IMG/VR virus record: IMGVR_UViG_3300017783_000222
Coordinates: 1-23,290 of that record
Direction: 5' to 3' (one strand)
Length of the DNA stretch: 23,290 nucleotides
From: a virus
The notes beneath the pieces were generated by a model. It was not told the origin of the DNA and did not search any database. It worked only from the letters and a program-made list of their open reading frames with translations. Below are positions 17,678-23,280 of the stretch, one piece after another; position 1 is the stretch's first letter; each line of letters starts with the position of its first letter. The translations under genes were made by a program, and so were the position numbers.

Positions 17678-18044
17678 ATTTAGATAATCTTTTTAAAGTT
17701 TTCCATTTATAGAATTTATAAGGATCTTCCTCATTCATTTTTTGATACCTGCAAAACTTAATTCTGTCAAGTGGAAAGGGAGCAAGTTTAAGAAACATGT
17801 CAAGAGTATTCTCAGATCTACTAGCCGCATACGAAATATGCCAGTACCTTCCGACCTCATCTTCTTTGATCTCGCCCGCTAGCATATAGGTCGGTGACGA
17901 AAAAAAATATTTCTCCTCCCCCTCTTGACAGTTAATATAATAATCTAGTAACTTTATGAAGTCCTCGCCCTGAGTGTGGTACAGGACTGTAGCTTCATCT
18001 ACTAGGGACAGTTTGTAGTACTCACCAACTGATTGCTGCGACAT
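17661..18044 (-). CDS. 127-aa protein of unknown function between terminase and portal
   Basis: This is a full-length ORF with an ATG start, overlapping the large terminase by 23 nt and the polyproline gene by 17 nt. A central strand-turn block (PTYMLAGEIKEDEVGRYWHI) is followed by a helix and a LAPFPLDRIKFCRYQK segment, with a basic C-terminus (YKFYKWKTLKRLSKYGLKT). The layout is reminiscent of T7 gp13-like or GNAT-fold proteins that end in a 'F-Y-x-W-x-x-L' segment. No acetyl-CoA-binding signature is clear, so I leave it unassigned. There are no membrane segments. The location suggests a role in head assembly or packaging. Confidence 0.7.
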   Translation of the reverse strand: MSQQSVGEYYKLSLVDEATVLYHTQGEDFIKLLDYYINCQEGEEKYFFSSPTYMLAGEIKEDEVGRYWHISYAASRSENTLDMFLKLAPFPLDRIKFCRYQKMNEEDPYKFYKWKTLKRLSKYGLKT

Positions 18045-19335
18045 CGTATTGTGCTTTCGGTTGTTTATTGTTTAGCTTTGGAGTCTTAAGTCCTACAGCC
18101 ATAGTCCTAAAAGCATCTGCTCCATGAGAGTTAGAATCATGAACAGGGGTCTTTCGAAAAACTTGTCGGCTAGAATCGAACTCCTTGTGGTAACCCTTAA
18201 GTGCCTCTAACCCACGAGCACAACGTATTTTGTTAAACCAACACCTAGGCAGCATAGCACGAACAGCGTCAATGCCATCAATGATCGGTAGCTTTTTTAC
18301 AGTAGTAAACTTTAACCCCATACTTCTCGCTATCTCTAACCTGCTCTTACCTGTGCCAAGCTCGCGAACTTTAATGTCGTGCGGTGCGTAGTGCTTGCCG
18401 TAGACAATGTCAGACTGAACTGCGTAGCGATTTAACTCCCTAGCGTAGTGTGGCAAACCCTCTCCACTGTTCTCGTAGTAATGTACAACTCGTATCTCAT
18501 TCTTAAATAACTGAAAAAACCAGATAGTTGTAGCATCGTCCATCCCTAAGTCCCACGCAGTATGCACAGGCAGTATAGGGTCGGGCGACAGCTCATCCAA
18601 TATACGCTTGTCTCGATAGGCGCGAGATATATAAGGACCGTAGTAACTGCCCTCGACTGGAGTCTTGAACGAACACATGTATTCCGATTGGAATCTTGCT
18701 TCATTGTTTAGCTCGTCACGGGCACGACGCAACTCGTCAGGCGGTATCGCCTTCGTGTCCTTGACTGACAGGTGACTACTATACCACTTGCCGTCCGACT
18801 GTGCTTTCAGCAGCATCTTGTAGAAGTGGTTTTCTCCACGAGGCGTTCCGTTAAACAGTGCCCAGCCCCCGTTCTCCGCCAAGATCGGATTAATCAACTG
18901 CCACGCAGACGGGTCAGAAATACTGTACTCTGAAAACACACAGCCCACAGGGTTTGCACCCACCATCTTGTCAGGGTCGTCAGAGCCCATAAGCTGAATG
19001 ACGCTGCCGTTCTTCAGGTGCACACGCATCTCCTGTTCGCTTTTCTTCTCGACAATCTCCCTTGGGAAGTAGTCAATAAACTTTTTACCCTCCCCTGTCA
19101 TGCCGTTCCATATGATACGCCTCGCCTGATTAGCATAGGGCAGAACGTACCAGTATGTGCCCACGCGCTGTAAGGCTTTGATAGCCAGCACGTTAACGCA
19201 AGTTAGATCTTTTCCAGCCCGACGATGCCACGCAACAACCGCACGCAGGTTGCGTTTACTCTGGGACATATACTTAAGCAGAGGGAGCTGGTAGCCTCTT
19301 GGCTCCCATCCCTGTGCAGGAACTTGTACACTCAT
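18022..19335 (-). CDS. terL: Terminase large subunit (437 aa)
   Basis: This is the packaging motor ATPase and headful or end-cutting nuclease. The N-terminal ATPase has a Walker A motif HRRAGKD (residues 37-43, with Asp where Ser/Thr is usual), a Walker B motif GCVFSEYS (131-138, catalytic E136) and the coupling motif LFNGTPRG (160-167). The C-terminal RNase H-like nuclease has acidic residues in AWDLGMDD (D262), APHD (D320) and SHGADAFR (D407). All key positions are present and the length is that of a compact podoviral terminase. The start overlaps the 89-aa gene as ATGA. Its codon use, especially in the first half, is more GC-rich than in the tail genes. Having the terminase before the portal differs from T7, where gene 19 is at the far end. 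Confidence 0.95.
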   Translation of the reverse strand: MSVQVPAQGWEPRGYQLPLLKYMSQSKRNLRAVVAWHRRAGKDLTCVNVLAIKALQRVGTYWYVLPYANQARRIIWNGMTGEGKKFIDYFPREIVEKKSEQEMRVHLKNGSVIQLMGSDDPDKMVGANPVGCVFSEYSISDPSAWQLINPILAENGGWALFNGTPRGENHFYKMLLKAQSDGKWYSSHLSVKDTKAIPPDELRRARDELNNEARFQSEYMCSFKTPVEGSYYGPYISRAYRDKRILDELSPDPILPVHTAWDLGMDDATTIWFFQLFKNEIRVVHYYENSGEGLPHYARELNRYAVQSDIVYGKHYAPHDIKVRELGTGKSRLEIARSMGLKFTTVKKLPIIDGIDAVRAMLPRCWFNKIRCARGLEALKGYHKEFDSSRQVFRKTPVHDSNSHGADAFRTMAVGLKTPKLNNKQPKAQYDVAAISW

Positions 19336-19601
19336 TCTATATAGTTATCTTCTTCGTCCTCCTCCTCATCGTCGATATCTACAGATATCCATTGAATGTG
19401 GTCAAGGTCTGCGGGAACTCCTTCATTTATAAAACTTTCGTGATATTCAGTTGCACTCTCTAGCAGCCCCTTGGCTGCATACGGATCACTGAACCTAACA
19501 TCATAGGACAAGGGTGAGTTGTCATGGGATGCAATAACTACATAGTTTCGGAAGTGCTCTCCTAAAATACCAGTAACTTTGTTAAGTGCGTCAGTGCTCA
19601 T
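19332..19601 (-). CDS. Small acidic protein between terminase subunits, 89 aa
   Basis: This 89-aa ORF starts at an ATG inside the small terminase gene (11-nt overlap) and overlaps the large terminase as ATGA. About residues 1-70 look like a small alpha/beta fold (ILGEHFRNYVVIASHD; YDVRFSDPYAAKGLLESA). The last about 15 residues are nearly all acidic (DIDDEEEDEEDN). The acidic tail could mimic DNA or bind a basic partner such as the small terminase, but this is inference. I do not recognise a characterised family. Tight coupling on both sides argues it is expressed with the packaging genes. Confidence 0.7.
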   Translation of the reverse strand: MSTDALNKVTGILGEHFRNYVVIASHDNSPLSYDVRFSDPYAAKGLLESATEYHESFINEGVPADLDHIQWISVDIDDEEEDEEDNYIE

Positions 19602-20145
19602 TTTTATCCTCCTCGCTTAAAAATTCATCGTAGTCCTCACCAACTATCTCAGCTTCAACTGAATTAGCAAGAGCAGACTTCACAACTTTTGAATAATCTA
19701 CAGTCATTACTTTCATCTCGCCATTGAGAGTACCCTGGACATCAACACTCTTGAGCTTCGGCTGCGTGTAGCTGCAGATCTCCTTCCATATCGCTATCTT
19801 ATCCCTCTTATCTACACTAGGATCTGCAGCGAAACCAAGTAGCTCTTCTATAGGGTTGATTCCTTTCTCATAAAACAATGCTAGTAATGCCTTGCGCTGC
19901 TGGGCTGGCGTAGGCGCAGAGTTCATCATCTCTAAGAACTGTTGCTTTACATCTATCTCTCCCTCTACTTTACGAAGTTGCTTCTGTGCAACCTTCATAT
20001 CTTTCTCTGCTTTCATGCGGTTGCGATGACACCTGCTCCTTTTAGCAGCTTGTTGCTTAACGACTTGCTTTGGCTTCTTACCTGAAGCATATGTTCTACC
20101 ATCTGGCACTAGTATCTGTATTGATGATTCATGCTCCTTTGTCAA
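19591..20145 (-). CDS. terS: Probable terminase small subunit (184 aa)
   Basis: It is the first gene of the late module, one small gene before the large terminase. Residues 20-62 are strongly basic and helical. Residues about 93-135 (YEKGINPIEELLGFA, KIAIWKEICSYTQPKLKSVDV) fit the small-terminase-like pattern '...G.nPi..L......k...w.ei..Y..PKlk.v'. An acidic C-terminus follows. It would recognise phage DNA and load the motor. The start is unclear: the longest frame begins with TTG at 20145, whose TTGACA also resembles a -35 box. A good AAAGGAG lies inside the frame just after it, with no well-placed in-frame ATG. The octamer array begins 6 bp upstream, so its expression is probably controlled from there. 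Confidence 0.65.
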   Translation of the reverse strand: MTKEHESSIQILVPDGRTYASGKKPKQVVKQQAAKRSRCHRNRMKAEKDMKVAQKQLRKVEGEIDVKQQFLEMMNSAPTPAQQRKALLALFYEKGINPIEELLGFAADPSVDKRDKIAIWKEICSYTQPKLKSVDVQGTLNGEMKVMTVDYSKVVKSALANSVEAEIVGEDYDEFLSEEDKNEH

Positions 20146-20150
20146 GAGTT

Positions 20151-20399
20151 GCTCACACTATTCACACCTAGCTTACACTATATATAGGGGGGTGTGAGCT
20201 AATTAAGTTATAAGAGTATCAATGGTTTACGAGTCTGCTCACACAATTTACACTTTTTTCTGACAAAACTATTTTATTTTTACTATAGGCTAAAAAACTG
20301 TGAAAAGTGTGAGCAATTACATAAGTCGTTGATAAAGATACTGACTTATAACATTCTCTTCGATTTAAAAAGTGTGAGCTGACTGTGAGCAGTGTGAGC
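20151..20399. promoter_or_regulatory. Dyad-symmetric array of GTGTGAGC octamers: candidate origin or divergent operator
   Basis: Six exact octamers GTGTGAGC occur in either orientation, at 20151, 20192, 20237, 20307, 20372 and 20392. Near matches are at 20160 (ATTCACAC), 20171 (GCTTACAC), 20246 (ATTTACAC), 20298 (CTGTGAAA) and 20383 (CTGTGAGC). All except the 20192 copy pair up as mirror images about position 20275, with identical 9/11 and 9-bp spacings on the two sides. Longer arms (about 20207-20220 and 20337-20352, GTTATAAG-AGTATC against GATACT-GA-CTTATAAC) are also inverted. The centre (20254-20297) is AT-rich. Such an array between divergent modules fits a replication origin with iterons and an unwinding element, or operators of a switch protein. 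Confidence 0.8.
20260..20289 (+). promoter_or_regulatory. Possible rightward sigma70-type promoter at the centre of the octamer array
   Basis: CTGACA (20260-20265, five of six matches to TTGACA) is followed after 18 bp by TATAGG (20284-20289, four of six matches to TATAAT). TACTAT three bases earlier is an alternative -10. It lies exactly in the AT-rich centre of the dyad, and the nearest octamer pair (20298-20314) would cover the start of the transcript, which suits repression. Moderate matches in AT-rich DNA are easy to find by chance, so this is a weak call. Confidence 0.35.
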
Positions 20400-20439
20400 A
20401 AAAACTCAAAATTATGTATGCTGGTAGGGACTCTATGTG

Positions 20440-20980
20440 TCGTCGACTCGCAGTTTCCCCCATCGGGGGTGGCAGTCAGTCGATTCGTGCATCTCGGTCC
20501 ACGGATCGTCGGACAAACGCGTCGACAGACCCATACATCCTATTGTCCACGCACCTACGGATTCCACGACTCTCTGTTGCATATCACTAGATGCATAAGG
20601 TGCTGAGCTGGAATATGTTATGTTGCGTGAACATCAGGATAAAAGAGTCGTGCTCCTTCAGAGCACCCTATCAGGAAAGATAGACTACACAAACCCTTGC
20701 ACACAAGCAAGATACACAAGACAGACACCGTATGGTTTCCGACCCGAACCCAACCCCCAAGAACCCTTCGGGTTTTCTGTGCAATCTACCGTCTTGCCTC
20801 GTGACGGGATGACTCGCACGCAGTGTAGACCATCTCAAGTAACGAGCACTTTGGGTGGGCAGTCGGGTACACGTCTACTCGCAAGGCACGCCCATCGTCC
20901 TCAACTAGGACCGTCACACCTGTCGCGACTCAAGTCCGTAAACAAACGGGCACTCTTGTCTTTTCGCCACGTTTGTGTGG
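20440..20980. ncRNA. Candidate large structured RNA or DNA-structure region, no protein gene
   Basis: This segment is visibly GC-richer than the rest of the window and has no convincing coding frame. It is dense in short hairpins: 20457-20469 (CCCCC/GGGGG) inside CGACT/AGTCG at 20444/20478, 20578-20595 (TGCAT/ATGCA), 20620-20634 (ATGTT/AACAT), 20650-20666 (GTGCTC/GAGCAC), 20668-20683 (CTATC/GATAG), 20696-20711 (CTTGC/GCAAG), 20742-20773 (ACCCGAA/TTCGGGT), 20897-20911 (GTCCT/AGGAC) and 20942-20976 (ACAAACGGGC against GCC-A-CGTTTGT). Longer-range pairs are CAAGAC 20717/GTCTTG 20791, GTGACGG 20801/CCGTCAC 20911 and GTAGAC 20825/GTCTAC 20873. The strand is not certain; rightward transcription from the octamer region is simplest. 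A known RNA family cannot be assigned by eye. Confidence 0.35.
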
Positions 20981-21001
20981 ACAGCTTGTTCAGGATTTTT
21001 C

Positions 21002-21106
21002 CTTTCTATTTTGACGGAATTGGCACAGCGACCTTGTAAAGGTAGTACATTTGTCTCCACCTTGACAAGGTCTTCTTCTCTGACAATTCCGTCAAAATAA
21101 CGAAAG
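21002..21106 (+). promoter_or_regulatory. Long inverted repeat with twin palindromes upstream of the first rightward gene
   Basis: The outer arms are TATTTTGACGGAATTG (21007-21022) and its exact complement (21084-21099), extended by CTTTC/GAAAG after a 2-nt bulge. Inside, GACCTTGT (21030) pairs with ACAAGGTC (21065) and AAGGT (21039) with ACCTT (21059). The inner pieces can also fold locally, because ACCTTGTAAAGGT (21031-21043) and ACCTTGACAAGGT (21059-21071) are each palindromes. TTGACG (21011) with TGTAAA (21035, 18-bp spacer) could be a promoter whose -10 lies in the first palindrome. So this may be a twin operator, an RNA switch or a processing hairpin. The ATG of the 86-aa gene follows 9 nt later. 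Confidence 0.7.
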
Positions 21107-21114
21107 ATAAAAAT

Positions 21115-21375
21115 ATGCCTAAACAAGCAACATCCAAACAAACTATCACCGAAAAGACTGGCAAGTGCGTCCGTTCATTCACGGAACCTCTTGAGTCAGG
21201 CGACTACGGTGCAACGCTCCTGGTCGAGAACGACGGGGCTCGCGAGTATATCCGTGTTTACCACGACTGCTCCATTCCCAAAGGTGCTATCGTCACCTTC
21301 GATGTAGTCGACAACGGCTCAAGCGAGTTCATCGTCGTCACAGAGTTCAAGAAGGCAGACCGCCCAGAACTCTAA
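21115..21375 (+). CDS. 86-aa protein, possible degenerate cold-shock/OB-fold protein
   Basis: This is the first gene of the rightward module. After a polar N-terminus (about 1-15) the sequence reads as five beta strands: GKCVRSF, YGATLLVEND, REYIRVYHDCSI, GAIVTFDVV and EFIVVTEF. Spacing and the 'G-x-V-x-x-F ... G-x-x-V-x-F-x-V' frame resemble a cold-shock domain, but the RNA-binding motifs (KGFGFI and VFVH) are replaced. It could be an OB-fold nucleic-acid-binding protein or another small beta barrel (inference). Codon use is strongly GC-ending (GAG, AAC, TTC, GTC), unlike the genes that follow and more like the capsid gene. A long hairpin precedes it and a UUCG hairpin follows it, so the mRNA is probably abundant and stable. 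Confidence 0.75.
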   Translation: MPKQATSKQTITEKTGKCVRSFTEPLESGDYGATLLVENDGAREYIRVYHDCSIPKGAIVTFDVVDNGSSEFIVVTEFKKADRPEL

Positions 21376-21384
21376 CGAGCAACT

Positions 21385-21412
21385 TGGGAGTCGGGCTTCG
21401 GCTCGGCTCCCA
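21385..21412 (+). other. UUCG-capped 12-bp hairpin after the 86-aa gene, without U-tract
   Basis: TGGGAGTCGGGC, TTCG, GCTCGGCTCCCA forms 12 base pairs (two G-U) with a stable tetraloop, 9 nt after the stop codon. It is followed by ATACTCTATT and then a long A-rich stretch (21421-21450), not by U residues. It is therefore not a standard intrinsic terminator on this strand. A 3'-protecting or RNase-processing role is more likely. Confidence 0.75.
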
Positions 21413-21457
21413 TACTCTATTAAAAAAAGAAAGAAAAAGAAATAAATATATACTATT

Positions 21458-21640
21458 ATGTCAGAAACAAGCTACAAATATATACTAACAGTCACATACA
21501 AAGACTCACCAAGTGCAGAGTATGAAGTTGAATTCCGTTCAATAGATCGTGCAAAAGCATACATAGACAGAAACAGTCTATTTGAACACACCTGGCAACT
21601 CACTACATTAGATGGAGAGTTAGTTGAAGATAACAGTTAA
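21458..21640 (+). CDS. Small early protein, 60 aa
   Basis: This 60-aa ORF starts at an ATG preceded by an A-rich leader and ACTATT, with no Shine-Dalgarno sequence. The pattern is strand (YKYILTVTYKD), strand (AEYEVEFRS), helix (IDRAKAYIDRN), strand (WQLTTLDGELV), a small alpha/beta fold common among uncharacterised early phage proteins. There is no catalytic or metal-binding motif, and it is probably cytoplasmic. Its stop codon lies 10 nt before the ATG of the next gene, so they are co-transcribed. Function unknown; host takeover is only a guess from its early position. Confidence 0.65.
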   Translation: MSETSYKYILTVTYKDSPSAEYEVEFRSIDRAKAYIDRNSLFEHTWQLTTLDGELVEDNS

Positions 21641-21650
21641 TAAATCTATT

Positions 21651-22010
21651 ATGAAAAACAACACTATATACAAACTAATTGTCGATGGTAAAGAAGTAGC
21701 CAGAGACACTCTGCTTACAGGCGTTGCCATCAAAGCAGAAAAAGTCAAAGATCACTATGAAATCCGAAAGTATTACAAGGGTAACATAGTTAAACTATGG
21801 GGCTATTCCATTAAAAATGGTAACAGAGTTGAGTATGCGTCACACCCCAACGATAGCACCATACAAAAAACAAAGATAGTACAAACCAAAATCTCCAAGT
21901 TTATTGGAAGAGTTGGTAATGTGTTATCTACTATAAAAAGTGAGTACCGAGTTAGAAAGAACCTCAAGCAGATTGAGCGTAAAGTCGACCTTTGGGACTT
22001 TAATTCCTAG
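21651..22010 (+). CDS. Basic early protein, 119 aa
   Basis: I start this at the ATG at 21651 (MKNNTIYKLIVDGKEVARDT). A longer frame from a TTG at 21624 would overlap the 60-aa gene and lacks a ribosome site, while this ATG has the same TCTATT-ATG context as the upstream gene. The N-terminal half looks like beta strands with a helix. The C-terminal half is Lys/Arg-rich and helical (KIVQTKISKFIGRVGN, SEYRVRKNLKQIERKVDLW), with high positive charge, so nucleic-acid binding is possible (inference). I recognise no family. The stop codon is followed immediately by a 20-bp imperfect hairpin. Confidence 0.65.
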   Translation: MKNNTIYKLIVDGKEVARDTLLTGVAIKAEKVKDHYEIRKYYKGNIVKLWGYSIKNGNRVEYASHPNDSTIQKTKIVQTKISKFIGRVGNVLSTIKSEYRVRKNLKQIERKVDLWDFNS

Positions 22011-22061
22011 TTTGGAAATGGACTGTGCGTGCGTTTTGTGAACGCACAGCCCATATCCAAA
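22011..22061 (+). other. Intercistronic 20-bp imperfect hairpin, no U-tract
   Basis: The left arm (22011-22030) begins at the first base after the TAG stop and pairs with 22042-22061 in 18 of 20 positions, with an 11-nt loop. CAAAAATCAAAAC and an ACTACTATG start context follow. There is no U-run, so it is not an intrinsic terminator. It resembles the RNase III-type processing hairpins between early genes of T7-like phages in position and size. Confidence 0.75.
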
Positions 22062-22078
22062 CAAAAATCAAAACTACT

Positions 22079-22939
22079 ATGCAATATACAATACAAGAAA
22101 TACTCATTGGGATATCCAATGCCGATCGCTATGACGTTCGTGAACAAAACGGGGAGCTAATCAGTGACTACAAGTTCTGGTGGCGTGAGCTATTCAAAGA
22201 AGCCAAACTTACAGCCAAGATGATCAGGCGTGAATCTATTCGTGACGGTATTGTCCCTCGTGACGATGACGACATCATGGTCACAATCATCGTTGATCAA
22301 TGGCTTGCTGAGTTCAAGTCATATCAAGCACATTCACATCCCAGTGATGATCAGTTATGTAATGATATGTCGTGCATGCAGGCACTTGCCAAACAACAAG
22401 AGCAATATCTACTAGACATTCGTAGGGCATTTGCTAGTGCATGCAGACGCAAAGACACCAAGGCTATGCAACGCATACGCAAGCTGTACTATCAGGAAAA
22501 GTCATCACAACTTTCTTCTGTTCAGTACACGCACTTAGATGAGCCCACCACCAAAGAACCTGTATTCACACCTGAAGATCAAGAGTTCTTTGATGAGACT
22601 GAGCAGCATGTACGCAAGCTCGACTATCAAGATGCATTCATACAAGATCCAGAATGTGATCCAAACGATTCGCATTATATAGCTGACACACTGCGTATGA
22701 ACAATGGCAAACCTCGTGGCAACATTGGGTTACTCAATGGGTTCTATGAGCAAACACTACCTGAGCCTACTTATCGCACCAAAGATGCAAAACGCAGGTT
22801 ATTCAAAACACTGCTAAACACTGGCAGTGTCTATGATATTGAGAATGCATGTGGTATGCGTGGCTTCAAAAAAGGAATACGCAATTCATACATACACATG
22901 TACGCAGACTCAAACAAAGACGTAAAATGGAAATCGTAA
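22079..22939 (+). CDS. 286-aa protein of unknown function, possible C-terminal helix-turn-helix
   Basis: I choose the ATG at 22079 because it lies after the hairpin and has the ACTACTATG context of this module. The in-frame GTG at 22025 lies inside the hairpin stem. The N-terminus (MQYTIQEILI... YKFWWRELFKEAKLTAKMIR) and middle are helical and charged, with an acidic linker around 155-180. Residues about 241-273 (LFKTLLNTGSVYDIENACGM, then RGFKKGIRNSY) have the spacing of a helix-turn-helix: helix, a 'TGSVYDI' turn, then a 'ACGMRGFKKGI' recognition-like helix. If real, this could be the protein that reads the octamer array, but that is speculation. The gene overlaps the next by 13 nt. Confidence 0.7.
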   Translation: MQYTIQEILIGISNADRYDVREQNGELISDYKFWWRELFKEAKLTAKMIRRESIRDGIVPRDDDDIMVTIIVDQWLAEFKSYQAHSHPSDDQLCNDMSCMQALAKQQEQYLLDIRRAFASACRRKDTKAMQRIRKLYYQEKSSQLSSVQYTHLDEPTTKEPVFTPEDQEFFDETEQHVRKLDYQDAFIQDPECDPNDSHYIADTLRMNNGKPRGNIGLLNGFYEQTLPEPTYRTKDAKRRLFKTLLNTGSVYDIENACGMRGFKKGIRNSYIHMYADSNKDVKWKS

Positions 22940-23280
22940 TTCTATCTTTCTTTTCATCACTTGGTATTCTCCTTGTGTGCACACGCACACTTGGAGTTAA
23001 CCGAGTAATCAAACACCGAAAGAAACTAGACATACTAGTAACTTTTGGTTTGCCAGCGTTATTTGTTGGCACTTTTTCAGGTATGATTACAGCCTTCTTC
23101 ACAGGACTGTGGTTCACTATAAAAACCATACTACTGGCACTAGTTATACCAAAGACCTTCCCTTCTTATGGTAACCAAGAAGATAGGCGTAATGATGCTA
23201 AAGGTAATCGTTCCTCTCGCCCTTACCGTGGTAAAGTCGGTCATGACCAAGCACGCGTATCGGTTCTTAAGAGAATGTGA
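22927..23280 (+). CDS. Small membrane protein, 117 aa
   Basis: I start at the ATG at 22927 (MEIVILSFFSSLGILLV), which overlaps the previous gene by 13 nt. Upstream extension to 22849 would only shadow that gene. Three hydrophobic segments are visible at about 3-22, 35-56 and 57-76, with basic residues between the first two (NRVIKHRKKLD). A polar, basic tail (about 80-117) follows. The layout fits an inner-membrane protein with a cytoplasmic tail. It could be a host-takeover or superinfection-exclusion protein, or less likely a holin, since lysis genes are usually late. No family motif is recognised. Confidence 0.75.
   Translation: MEIVILSFFSSLGILLVCTRTLGVNRVIKHRKKLDILVTFGLPALFVGTFSGMITAFFTGLWFTIKTILLALVIPKTFPSYGNQEDRRNDAKGNRSSRPYRGKVGHDQARVSVLKRM

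Noticed and set aside
20151-20399. CRISPR-like repeat array
   Set aside because: The repeats are only 8 bp, occur in both orientations and have spacings of 9-65 bp, so this is not a CRISPR array.
20400-21000. tRNA gene in the GC-rich block
   Set aside because: No T-loop (GGTTCRANNCC-type) sequence with a matching acceptor stem and anticodon arm was found.
20620-21039. 139-codon open frame on the + strand in the intergenic region
   Set aside because: The composition is unlike a protein (scattered Pro, Arg, Gln and Ser with no core). It begins in one hairpin and ends inside the long inverted repeat, and no ribosome site is visible.
21385-21412. Rho-independent terminator
   Set aside because: The stem is strong, but on the coding strand it is followed by A-rich sequence, not U residues.
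21624-21650. TTG start for the 119-aa gene
   Set aside because: It would overlap the 60-aa gene and lacks a leader. The ATG at 21651 is better placed.
22025-22078. Upstream GTG start for the 286-aa gene
   Set aside because: The GTG is inside the left arm of the 20-bp hairpin, and the 18 extra residues have no homologue-like character. The ATG at 22079 has the start context shared by its neighbours.
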